The notes under the pieces: generated by a model
The model's input: the letters and a program-made list of their open reading frames with translations, nothing else
What the model was told of the DNA's origin: nothing
Databases searched by the model: none
Shown: positions 8,803-18,500 of the stretch, piece after piece
Layout of the letters: every line of letters begins with the position of its first letter
Position numbering within the stretch: the first letter of the stretch is position 1
Program-made: the position numbers and the translations under genes
Source of the DNA: Gnetum montanum
Lineage: Eukaryota; Streptophyta; Gnetopsida; Gnetales; Gnetaceae
Assembly (NCBI GenBank): GCA_015680685.1
Contig: MNCI01007937.1
Location: 1,395,333 to 1,421,761, forward strand
Reading direction: 5' to 3'
DNA: 26,429 nucleotides

Positions 8803-10596
8803 CTATTGAGGTTGGGGTGCCAATCCTTCCTTCATTATTGGTGGTGACATATGTTGGAGGGAAGTATGAGAGTATTGAGGATGTGATAGAGGATAAGAGG
8901 TGCAAGATGGTGATCCTACAGGAGATGTTGTGGGTTGATGGTATTCAAGAGAGTAGTAGTAGTAATTTGAGGTAGGGGAAGTAGAACCATTTGAATAAAT
9001 AGCTTGTTGAACATAGTATCCATAAGGGTTTGACTGGTAATAAGGGTATTGTTGGTTTGTTGATGGCATCCCCCACAACTATGGGTTTTGCCATTGTGAT
9101 TGATAGTAGTCTTAAAGTTGATAAGAAGTCCCATTGGGATAGTACTGTTGGTTATAGGAATGTCTATAATTACCTTGTGCAACCTCCTAGGCATTTTCTT
9201 TTCTAGGAACTTAAGATTCAAAACAAAAGCCCCAAACTCTTGTAGATGTAACATAACTTAACAATAGCCCATTGGATGTTCATATTGGTAGGTGTTACAT
9301 TCATCATCCTCTTCTGTATTTGAGTCTGTAACCTCTTCTACTACAACTATCTTTCCTTTTCACCGATTAGTGTCCTTACTTATTTCTTTATTATTTTTCC
9401 TCTTATTGCTTTGATCACTTTATCCTTTTTGCTTTACCTTCTCCTCTATGATTTTCAAGTTGGTTGTAACTTTTTCATTCATCAACTCTCATATCTTATC
9501 TACCCTTGCTTCAATCTCAACAATAGACTTTTGTATTGTCAAGGTTTTTTTTGAAATCAACTCATCAAGTGTTGCCTCTTTTTCCTAATCACAATTGTTT
9601 CATGAAGAGTTGGATCCCAGTTATATTCCTCTACACTCTCCCTTTTACATAGCTCTCCTTCTACTTTTACCACTCATTCAAATAGCCTTTGTATTTGATG
9701 GGCTCTCAATTCTAATAATCATCCTTTGGCATAGATCCCAAGGGTCTTTATCATTTTGTTATGAAGCCCATCTATGATGTGGAAAAGTTGCTCTTTGAAA
9801 ATAACCATGGCCTCGACATCTATGTAGTAGAGAATAATATCTATCTAAGACTACATATAAGGATTCATGATTTTCTTATTTTGACCCTTGGATTTATTTT
9901 CTTAGATTGGACACTCTTTCATGGATTTGGTATTTTTCATTGAAGAGCTCAAGCATTGTTGACCACCGATGGATTGAATCTGGTTCAAGTGATCTATACC
10001 AACTTTCAGCATCTTCTATTAGTGTGCTAGGAAAGAGCTTAAGCTTTTTCCACCTACTTTCAATTTTTTATAAGGTACAGGCATCATGGATGGCTTGTAA
10101 ATGATGTAGGGGATCAGAATTATAACCTTCCTTAAATTTAGAAATGCTATTCATATCAAGCTTTTTGATGCAAATTTTTGTTTAATGTTTATGAGGTATT
10201 TGCATTGCCAATAAGGGTTCATCTTCATCAAACATGCCATAGTGATTATCTCTATTTCTTATTTGTCTAGTAGTGATGGTCTCATCTATGCTCACTTTGA
10301 TGTATTTCATCTTGTTTTTTATCCCTATTTCTATCTTCATCTTGATCCCTTAGTGGAGCTTTATCTCCATACCTATGTTTACCTTCTTTAGAACTAGTTG
10401 TTGAAGATGAAGAGGATGATAACAAACTGGGAGAATCACCATGGCTTCTATATCTACCCCTATGGTCCCTTGATTTTTCTCTTCTAGGTTTGGAGGAGGT
10501 CCTAGGCCTTGGGGCCCTCCTTGTTCTAGGACTTACTTCATCTCCTCTAAGATTGTCTACATCAACTGAATGTAGTCTCTAAATGTAGTAAGCATC
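8803..10596 (-). pseudogene. gag relic of Athila-like element B
   Basis: The minus-strand translation aligns with gag of element A from end to end. There is an Arg/Ser-rich and charged N-terminal region near 10330-10560 (SRDHRGRYRSHGD, then a Ser run). A retrotransposon gag domain follows at about 9700-10090, with LFPSTLIEDAESWYRSLEP and RWSTMLELFNEKYQ. Then come an acidic EEDDEC patch with a possible zinc-knuckle remnant (C-x2-Y-x3-H-x4-C near 9280), and a Tyr/Gln/Pro-rich tail at 8803-9078 (QQYPYYQSNPYGYYVQQ). The tail is still open for 91 codons. Stops and frameshifts interrupt the rest. The N-terminus is cut at 10596 where element A is inserted. Confidence 0.75.
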
Positions 10597-11507
10597 TGGT
10601 GAGTGGCTAGGTACCCCTACGCCCAACCATACGAATCACGGGCGTTCACACACGACTCCGTTGAATTCCGTAGACTGTAAGCACTTAACATACAGCAGAC
10701 CCTAACCAGTGAAACCTTGGGTTAGAACGGTCACTGTCTTCCTAATCTCACTTGTGATGTTCTGTTTACGATGGTTAAGTGAGATTAAGGCTAATGATTT
10801 TTATATCTTTTTACTTTTCTTTTGGCCGCTAACTATCTTGGAAAGTAAGGCTAGAGTATTAATTAATCTAAGATTATCTTAATCTAAATCCTAACTACTC
10901 CTAGCATAAGTATCCAATCCCATCTTCCGAGCATGTTCTGAGCATCCCCTAAACACTACTGGGTTACCAGACGTTAAGCGTTGCTGGGTTACCAAGTGTT
11001 GGGTTTACGTTCGAGATGGTCGTACTTATGGTCTTACGAGCTTACGAAAGAGCGAAAGCGATTAAAATAACAATAACAGAAACTTAAGTAATTATCAAAG
11101 CATAAACATATTAAACTAATGAATGCAATAAATGACTAAGTCCAAATGCTGCAAGGAATGCTTGAAGAGTTCGTCATTATTGTTGTCACGCCAATGGGCT
11201 CAGATACATCCATGCTCAAATAAAGAGCCGATCACTTTTCTTACCTACTGTGGTCACTTGGAAAATATTCTATCTCCTGCAGGAACAAACTGCAAGAGCT
11301 TCACTACAACTAATTGAAAGATGCCTAAAAGAGGCAGAAGGCCCTCTTATTTATAGGTCGAAATAGGCTTCGCGTAAACAGGGCCACGTCGATGCATGGA
11401 AGGCTATGTTGACGAGGCCACGTAGAGGCAACTACGTATACACAGCCTAGTCGATGGGGCCCCGTCAACGCAGCCTAGTCGATGCATCGACTAATGACAC
11501 TTCATCA
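10597..11507 (-). repeat. 3' LTR of element A
   Basis: It begins TGGTGAGTGGCTAGG on the + strand and ends TTCATCA, so it is bounded by TG...CA. In minus orientation the order is U3 (11507 down to about 11360) with ABRE-like and CGTCGATGCAT repeats, TATA at 11348-11356, then R/U5. It holds one more copy of a 28-bp U3 unit than the other LTR (CAGCCTAGTCGATG at 11443 and 11471), which accounts for the length difference. Confidence 0.85.
11348..11424 (-). promoter_or_regulatory. U3 promoter: TATA box with two bZIP-type ACGT motifs
   Basis: The minus strand reads CTATAAATA at 11348-11356. Upstream of it lie GACGTGGC (11383-11390) and TACGTGGC (11417-11424). The first is a C/G-box hybrid and the second a textbook ABRE, both known bZIP targets. 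The equivalent LTR at the other end also has GACGTGGC and a TGACGTAG. Function is inferred from motif and position only. Confidence 0.5.
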
Positions 11508-11516
11508 TACCCCCAC
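11508..11516 (-). other. Polypurine tract of element A
   Basis: On the minus strand GTGGGGGTA is immediately followed by the LTR start TGATGAAGTG. It is identical to the junction in element C. Confidence 0.75.
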
Positions 11517-11747
11517 GACTGAGTAAAAACTCATCCTCGAGTTACTCTACAATTTGAAAGATATGGATTTTTATTTACAACGCACATGACTTGACACACA
11601 CATGACACAACATTAATTTGACCAAGTGCCTGAGTTATAGAGAAGGAAAAATTACAAAACATTGTGGTGTTCAGAGACAAAATTGAACACCTCGCTGGTC
11701 CTAGAGCCTCTACTGTGTAGGATGATGCACAAAATGGTTGGAGAAAA

Positions 11748-14601
11748 TCACACCATCCTTGGGGGTGGTGGTTCTGATAGACCTTCTCCAACCTCTGGCC
11801 CATGCGTTGGTGGCAACACAAATGATGGTTGTCCCGCAACAGTTACAACTTTTGGAGATAGCCGGAAAGCCTCAAAGAGAGCCCTCATCTTTTCTTCTTT
11901 ACTTATGTGATCGTTCACTGTCCAGGTAGCTTCTCCAATGTGTGCTGGAACTAGAACCTCCCAAGGGCATGGCAGAGTCGGGAAGAGTTCTTTGAGGTTG
12001 GCAAACCAGGCTGCGAATTACTTTCATTCGATGTCGAACACTCAGATTGATGCTTGCAGCTGCTGGTAGTCATTCATTCTACGGGCTAGGTTCTCCGCGA
12101 CTATACGTTGTCCTTCAAATCACGTGCGGAGAACATCAAGTTCTGCATATGCTATTTTCAGCTTTTGCTTTGTTGCTTTATGTGCCTGGAACTCACCCTT
12201 ATATAGAGAATACGAAGTGGCCACTTATTTTTCCAAATCTGACCGCAGTCTCTCGGCTGTGAGCATAGCCAGGTTTGCATATCGAAGGTTGGCAAGCTCC
12301 ATGTATTCTGTCATTTCTTCAATCTGTAGCTCTTTAAGGTAGATTCCATCCTTATTGTAGGAATTCAACCCATTAAAGATAGGTTGCCATGCCTCGCCTC
12401 TTTCTTGGAGCTGCTAGAGTGCTTGGCCCATTTTGGCCTTTGCGACCTGAATATGCTTTTTGTTTACTTCCTTTTGCAATCCTACTTGGTTCATGTAATG
12501 ATTTTTGATGTTTTCGAATTTCAAGGCCTCATTCTTCCAAGTAGCAATTTCAATTGTAGACTTCTGTCGCAACACTTGAACCTCCTCCATTGACAGATTC
12601 TGATTTTCAATAGCCAACCTTCTTACATCAGCGTTCACCCTAGCTAGTTCTTCTTGCTGTTGGTGTATAAAATTTGTCATGTGTTCATTTTCTACACCAA
12701 CATTGCGTAGGTGAGGAACCTCTGCAGTCAGTCACACATCCTCCTGGCAAACCTCTACCAAGTCCTTGTCTAAGTGATATGCTTGAACATCTACCAAGGA
12801 CTTGTCAAAGATCGTCGTCTCTCGCACATCCTCCACGACCTGAAGTTTGAGTTGAAGCTGTTGAAAAGCTTCATCCTTGGTGATTTCGCAGTTGAGGATG
12901 GCTAGATCAGCAAGTTGGGCTCCTAATTGGGCTACCTCCATTACCAAGCGCTAACAAGTGACTTGAGCAACTTTAAGTTGCCCTTCCAAAACAAGGCTCT
13001 TGCCCCTTGCCGAGAGCAACTCCAACTAGATTGCAGTAATGTTTTTTGGAAGGTCAAAGACATTCGGAAGCAGTTGCCAGGTTACCACTAGTCGGTACAA
13101 CAACTCCTCATGTTGGGCTGCATCAATCTTGCTACGCAAAGTTCTAGCAGATGCCTGTACATCCTATAGTCCATGAACATCTGGTACAGGTGCTACGAAT
13201 GCGTTAAGAGCCGTAGCAATTGTGTCAACAACCACTTCAGCCGCAGTATCCAATCCTCGGTGCTGCATCATTAGGACTGTTACCCCTTGACCATCTTCCA
13301 GGTGTACCGAAAAGGTGGCAGCATTCCCAAAAATTTCGGGAAATAATTATTATGTGGACACTGTTACCTCTCAGACACTAGGATCTGTTCGTGCAGGCAC
13401 TTGCATTCAGGCTGCAGAGAACATCGGCCTTGCCCTTTCAAGTAAGCTAACTAATCGAGTCACATGCTCCAGGTGGCTCATGGTAGGGTGATATATCAAA
13501 GGGTCTTCTCCTCCACTGGTCCTGCCAGATTGCTCTTACTAGCTCAAGAGCGTTTTCTAGATTTCGCGGATGTGTTCTACTATGGTTTGTGAACCCAGCT
13601 GTGTTGTTTGTGTAGGTGGTGGAGGTGGTTGCTATTCCTTCTCTATTTGTGTGGCGGTAGGAGTTTTGTCTTTCATCATTTCCTACCAAGAGACAATCAG
13701 GGCATGTCAGATTACATCATTGGAGTACCGTGCTATCCCTGCGCATTTGCACAACTTTTGGATTAGGCTAGGAAAGGGGAGAGCTCGTCTTCCATGTTCG
13801 CTCTCAGTGAACCTCTTTTCAATCTCCAAGAACAACAACTGTGGAAGACTCATTGGGAACTTCCCACTCAAGGCGACATAAGCACAGGAGGAGAAGGCTG
13901 TGATTTTGCTAGGTCTTACCGTTGGATTCAAGTGATAAGATGCGATCTTTGAGTACATCCTCTCCGCTGTGATCATAGAGTCGAATTCCTTGTGCTCTAC
14001 CTCATAGCACTGTTTGGTCCATTTCGCCTTTACCTTTAGATCGTCCTGCTTTGGGATTTCCACCACATCTGCCCTAGTCTCGGGCAACCCCAGAGCGTAT
14101 GCTATCACCTTCGAAGAGTAAGAGACATAAATGTCTTTGATTCTTACTCTAGACCCTGGTTGCTGATTCATCCAGAAGAGATAGATCTATCCTAAGTACC
14201 ATTCACCACTGGTTGTGATGATTGGCCACATCGGAGAGTTCTATAGTTGAAGCCTCACTTCTTCTAGCGTTCTCAAGGAATGGTCCAATGTTTAGCTCTT
14301 GGAGGACCATCTGTTGCACCTCGCGCGGCGTGATAGCGTCACGAAAAGCTTGGGTCAAGGTGACCTCAAGCCGTGGTGCTATCCCAGGAGTCTCATCCCC
14401 TTGTGATTGCTCGCTGGGAATCTTCTCTTTAGGAATCTGATGGACAAATTCCATGTCAGGTCCTTCGTGGAGTGGACTAGTAGCATGAGAGCCCTCCACG
14501 TGCTCCGACGATTGCACGCCTCATCCCCTTCTTGTGCATGGACGCTTGTCCATTGGTTGTGATGGTTCTTTGCCCCTTGGGTGCCTTGGTTTGGATGCCA
14601 T
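11748..14601 (-). pseudogene. Downstream ORF (env position): plant-transposon-protein-like domain plus coiled coil
   Basis: One long frame runs from ATG 14601 (MASKPRHPRGK) to TGA 11748-11750, about 950 codons. It has one frameshift near 14205 and about 21 stops (roughly 9 TAG, 8 TGA, 5 TAA). Order: basic and polar N-terminus (14601-14210). Then a domain at about 14200-13707 resembling the putative plant transposon protein domain (Transposase_32): VRIKDIYVSYSSKVIAYALG, then ALPFPSLIQKLCKCAGI. Next a Pro/Thr-rich linker (QPPPPPTQTTQ, near 13620), a long Gln/Glu/Lys-rich predicted coiled coil (about 13010-12270), and a C-terminal part with WEVLVPAHIGEATW. No transmembrane segment is visible, so an envelope role is not supported. 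Athila elements are known to carry extra ORFs at this place. Element C keeps the same C-terminus. Confidence 0.7.
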
Positions 14602-14835
14602 CTATAATCAAACATAACAACCAATTAGACTATGTGTAAGTTGCCCAAGATGGTCCTTATACACCTTCTCAGTTGGACTAAGTTATGTTGTGGACACATG
14701 CATTCCTTTAAGTCTCTTGGAATGTTAATTTATGGGTTAGAGCCAAAATATTTGTAATTAAATAATTGATTAATTAATTAATTAATTACACATAGGAACC
14801 ACCCCCCCCCCCCCCCCCCATGATTGAGAGCATAC
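14602..14835 (-). other. Candidate 5'-leader intron before the downstream ORF
   Basis: The minus strand reads TTGGAG/GTATGC at 14836/14835 (donor) and GTTTGATTATAG/ATGG at 14602/14601 (acceptor, directly abutting the ORF's ATG), with CTAAT about 30 bases before the acceptor as a possible branch site. The 234-bp interior is AT-rich and holds an 18-base C run (14802-14819, G on the coding strand) and a (TTAA)n tract (14769-14788). The acceptor could equally receive an exon spliced from the element's 5' leader. Confidence 0.4.
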
Positions 14836-14944
14836 CTCCAATTGCTTAAAAGGACAAGGATTGGTTGATGCAGACATGCGATGGAATGTAGGTGCGTTGG
14901 GAAGGGTTAGGTAGAAAAAATGGTAAAATCTCCCCTCAATTTGG

Positions 14945-15070
14945 ATCCCAAATGATGAAATTGTAAAGCATAGTGGCCCTATATAAGAGATTAGGCACTG
15001 CGTTGATGGAGCCATGTATACGCGACCTTGTATACGTAGGGGGCTGCGTATACGGGGCCCTGTATACACA
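14945..15070 (-). promoter_or_regulatory. Candidate internal promoter with four GTATAC palindromes
   Basis: The minus strand has CTTATATAGGG around 14979-14988. Upstream are four GTATAC palindromes at 15016, 15030, 15048 and 15062 (starts spaced 14, 18 and 14 bp), within GGGGCC/GGGGCTGCG-type sequence. The U3 of element A has the same style of repeat upstream of its TATA, including CTACGTATACACAGCC at 11432-11447. The arrangement therefore mimics an LTR promoter placed in front of the downstream ORF. Activity is unproven. Confidence 0.45.
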
Positions 15071-15102
15071 GGGGTGTGAACCCATTGACCAGCATTGACC
15101 AA

Positions 15103-15590
15103 CCTGAAAAAAGCTCGAAATGATGAATTTGAAATGCCAAATTGGGGCAGTTGAAGAGCATGAGAGGCTTGGCCATGGTTGAGGACAGGAGGAAGGGAAT
15201 CAGGGCTCGAAAAAGAGTCAAAAATAGGAGAACATGATGCAAAAGAACTCCATGGGGAGGAAATCGAGCGATGGGACCTTGAAAATAATCAACCATGAAA
15301 TCTAATGGATGGGAGACCTAACAAGTGGGATCAAGGATATGTAGGTGGGTCCTCCCCATAGCAGGCAATAGTCGTAGTAGCCCCCGCATATTCTCAAAAC
15401 CAGGGTCCGTGGGCCTCGAGGCCAAGAAATGGTGTTCGCCAGTTAAGGCTCTGACCCAAGAGATCCTGCCAAGGCATAAGAAGCCCACGGAAACTACAAC
15501 AAACTTCCAAAACATAAGATAGGCAGTGAGGTGAGGTACGAGGGGAACTGGGTGAAGAGAGAAAGAAGATAATGGAATTTTGAGCATCGG
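15103..15590 (-). other. Spacer between the hydrophobic ORF and the internal promoter
   Basis: Several short overlapping frames exist on both strands (up to 101 codons), none with a recognisable motif or supported by the B relic. I see no gene here. Confidence 0.4.
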
Positions 15591-15869
15591 TCACATGAAA
15601 CCCCGTGTGTAGTTGTGGTTAAGTGACCCGGTAGAACCTTTCCTGAGTTCAGACCCAAAACCATCCACATACAGTGACATCGTAGCAACAGATGAAGCCT
15701 CAGCCATCCACCAAGGAAGCAAGAATGCACCCACAGAGAACCACCACTCTAACAACATGAGAGGAAGGAAGTGAAATGGGACAAAGTTAGAGGGGACGAA
15801 GGAAGTCCCATAACTAGTGCTTGTGGCCCATGAGGGGTAGTCTAAGGGGTGTGCTTTGAATTCCCACAT
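15591..15869 (-). CDS. Hypothetical 92-residue hydrophobic ORF (post-integrase)
   Basis: Open for 92 codons in a neighbourhood rich in stops. It has a hydrophobic middle (about residues 32-55: FHFLPLMLLEWWFSVGAFLL) and ends GFM then TGA. It sits about 0.7 kb after the pol stop in the same orientation. The corresponding part of relic B (4336-4752) is also open with a hydrophobic centre, sharing HPLD/HPLN near the start and SEL/SET near the end. The nucleotide alignment between the two shows indels. Start choice is uncertain: ATG 15869 lies inside the bracket repeat. The family is unknown and it may be a chance frame. Confidence 0.3.
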   Translation of the reverse strand: MWEFKAHPLDYPSWATSTSYGTSFVPSNFVPFHFLPLMLLEWWFSVGAFLLPWWMAEASSVATMSLYVDGFGSELRKGSTGSLNHNYTRGFM

Positions 15870-16027
15870 AGTGATGTCATGATTTTGTTTTTCTTTTCGC
15901 TATGGGAATGACACCATGCAAAGATCCATGCGTGATGCATGCATTCGACCAAGGGGTGTGCTTTGAATTCTTATGTTTATTTATTTATTTTTTGAATTTT
16001 TTTTTCTGAGGACCACACCATGCAAGG
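15844..16027 (-). repeat. Tandem bracketed hairpin-like motif
   Basis: The unit AAGGGGTGTG - T-rich loop - (C)ACACCATGCAA occurs at 15844-15923 and again at 15951-16027, 107 bp apart, and once in relic B (4682-4748). GGTGTG and CACACC are complementary and would pair around the variable loop. The brackets are conserved while the loops differ in length and sequence. Confidence 0.5.
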
Positions 16028-16592
16028 TTGAACTACCCAAAAGCTTCCTTGGAGAAGAAGGTGGAGTGGTAGGAAATCTGTAAGGATTCCAGCAACCTAG
16101 GGGATAGGAGAGAGTGACGAATGTTGCATTCCCCTTAAAGTCACACCTAATTCAAACCATTAGGTCATCCCCGAGGTTGGGAACCACACAAGTCACACAT
16201 CCATTATAACGTTGTTAATTGATGGGGTTGCATGTTCTCAACAGAAGGAAGACCATGGAGTGGATGAATGGGTGGATGACATGGACTCACTGCATGGACA
16301 TGGAGTAGAAAATAGACGTAAATTCCAAGAACAACCATGCGAGGATGGGATTCAAATAACTAGGTGGATTGCTGTACAGTACCCATCGCAACGAAAACCA
16401 TTTGATGACAATAAGATGATGTATGAGTGATTTCGTGAAAATAAAACATACACAAAGAAATGAAAAATAATTAAATAAAATAATTAAAGAAAGGAAAAAA
16501 TTACCAAGAATAGGCAAACGTATGAACAATGTTGAAAAATAAAAAGTGTAAAACAAAAAATTACAAAACGGTGACAAGTGTTGGGGAATGGG
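16028..16592 (-). other. Post-pol spacer, A-rich near the pol end
   Basis: No gene is supported. 16430-16570 is A-rich on the + strand (T-rich on the element's coding strand) and has a counterpart of similar composition in relic B (5100-5280). A 72-codon + strand frame at 16212 is antisense to the element and without motif. Confidence 0.4.
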
Positions 16593-17870
16593 TTAGCAGG
16601 GATGATCATCTCCCCCATGGCTGGGTGGAAAGGAGGAGATGCAAAAAATGGAGCGAGGCAGTCCAGGGGATGATGAAGCAATTGCACTAGTTGAGTGGAG
16701 TTCACGGAAAGGTTTCAGTTGTTGGCGATTGACTAACTACGTTCTAGTGGGGTCTTCAAGTTTGTGGATAAGTAAGGCCTCAGATGGGAAGGTTTTGGAG
16801 ATAATGTAAGGTTCCTCCCATAGTATTTGAAACTTGGTTGGTTGACATACATGTGAGGGGTTCCAATACAAGACCTTGTCTCCACATCTAAATGTGACCT
16901 TCTGAATCCTAAGATCGTGTCATTTTTTGTTATAGGCCTTGTGGATCTCATTTGAAGATAGGGGCACTAATTGATTCTCATCTAGCACACTTAAATTGAT
17001 CAATCGTTCGTGTTGTGCTAGTGGGAGGTCAAGGCATAAGTCACTGGAGAGGGATAGTGTGTGGAGTTCAGCTTGGATTGGAAGCATTGGTAACTTTCTG
17101 TACACTAACTCATAGGGATAGTACCCTACAGGAAGTTTCCAAGTAGAGCGATAGGCCCATAGGGCATTGTTAAGTTTAGTACTCCAATCCCTCCTGTATT
17201 TGCTGATGGTTTAGGTAAGGATCTTGGTGATCTCCCTACTGGTGACTTCAGCCTGCCTGTTGGCTTGGGGGTGGTAGGGTGTTGTAAATTTATGTGTGGC
17301 CCCCAAGTGTTGCATGAGTTTTTGAAAAGTGACACCTGTGAAATGAGTCCCATTATCAGAAATAAGTGCATGTGGCACTCCAAACCTATTGATGATTTGT
17401 TGTTGGACAAATCGTGCAATGGTGTTAGAAGAATAGTCGACGATGGTTGCCACTTCTACCCACTTTGTATAGTAGTCCATAGCTACGATGATGTATGCCT
17501 TTCCGTTGGACAGGGGAGTGATGGATCCCATGAAGTCGATGCCTCAAATGTTGAAGGGCTCCAGTGGTTGGATCCACTGTTGAGATCCCTCCAACCATGC
17601 CACCATCCCACCATCTTTTTGGCATCGTTTGTAGGAGCGGGCGAACCATTGTGCATCCCTAAAAATTTTGGGCCAGTAATACCATGCAAGTAGGATCTTT
17701 ATGGCTGTGCGACGTCCAGCATAGTGGCCCCCATAAGGGCCCTCGTGAGCATCTTAGAGGATGCACAGTGTATTGGCATCAGGGACACACCATCAAACCA
17801 ACCATCTGTGCATACCTTGTAAAGGTGACTGTTGATTTCCATAAAATGCATGGCGTTATAAAGAAATTAT
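16593..17870 (-). pseudogene. Integrase domain of element A pol
   Basis: N-terminal zinc region at about 17640-17790: HEGPYGGH is intact, but of the final Cys pair only one Cys remains (YKRC, where CxxC is usual). The rve core at about 17200-17560 has the catalytic triad: Asp in AMDYYTKW (near 17470), Asp in LISDNG (near 17357) and Glu in QAEVTS (near 17247). There are 35 residues between the last two, the classic DD35E spacing. The C-terminal part continues in one frame (WAYRSTWKLP; VTFRCGDKVLYWNP) to TAA at 16593-16595, ending HGGDDHPC. TGA/TAG/TAA stops interrupt it in places, and a frameshift separates it from RNase H near 17800. It inserts cDNA into the genome; this copy is dead. Confidence 0.85.
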
Positions 17871-18500
17871 TGTTTCTGCTGATGGTTCCACTCCTTTGGC
17901 AACTCCTGGGTGGTGAGGTAGGTGATGATGCGGTTGAACCAAGGGGATTCCTTGGGTACTTGTGGATCGACTACACTTGCGAAGAGGAGTTCATCTAGAA
18001 ATTGATCATAGAGGGGCTCCTCCTCTTCTGTGTCATCCAATCGTAACCAAGATAAGTGGTCAGCCACCACATTCTCGGTCCCCTTCTGATCTACCATGGT
18101 GAGATCAAATTCCTAAAGAATCACCAGCCATTGGATGATGTAGGGGCTCACCGTTGGTTTGTTCATTGGGAACAGAATAGCACTATGGTCAGTATGCATG
18201 AACACCTTGTATCCGAGCACATAGTACTAAAGTTTTTCCAAGGCGAACACCACCACCATCAACTCCTTCTCGGTGGTGGTGTAGTTCAGCTGAGCACCCA
18301 AAATGCTACGACTTGCACAGTGGATATAATATGAATGTTTCTGATCATCACATTATTTAAGCACAACTCCCAAGGCATAGTTGGATGTATCCATTATAAT
18401 GTGGAAGGGCTTGGACCAATCAGGTGCCCATAGAAATGGAGTTTCTACGAGTCTCTGTTTCAGTGCTTGGAATGTAGACTCGCACTCCTTGGTCTAGATG
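17871..18500 (-). pseudogene. RNase H domain of element A pol
   Basis: Catalytic residues are visible: Asp in IIMDTSN (near 18391), Glu in TTTEKEL (near 18270) and Asp in HTDHSA (near 18188). The domain ends with ENVVADHLSWL (18043-18076), the usual Ty3-type end, followed by an acidic linker (DDTEEEEPLYDQ). It degrades the RNA strand during reverse transcription. Stops (TAA near 18356, TAG near 18228 and 18115) break it. It shares its frame with RT and protease. Confidence 0.8.

Noticed and set aside
11378-11500. CRISPR-like short repeats
   Set aside because: Units are irregular, without constant spacers, and sit in the U3 of an LTR in plant DNA.
13570-13881. 103-codon open frame on the + strand, Gly/Cys-rich start
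   Set aside because: Antisense to the proline-rich linker and plant-transposon-like domain of the downstream ORF.
14802-14819. 18-base C run as a biological signal
   Set aside because: Could be simple slippage or an assembly artefact. Reported only as content of the candidate intron.
14782-15102. 106-codon minus frame ending in poly-Gly
   Set aside because: It spans the GTATAC repeats, TATA box and G-run, which read better as promoter and intron. No homolog is seen in B or C.
17265-17693. 142-codon open frame on the + strand
   Set aside because: It lies antisense to the integrase core, whose minus-strand motifs (DD35E) are clear. The + frame is a shadow.
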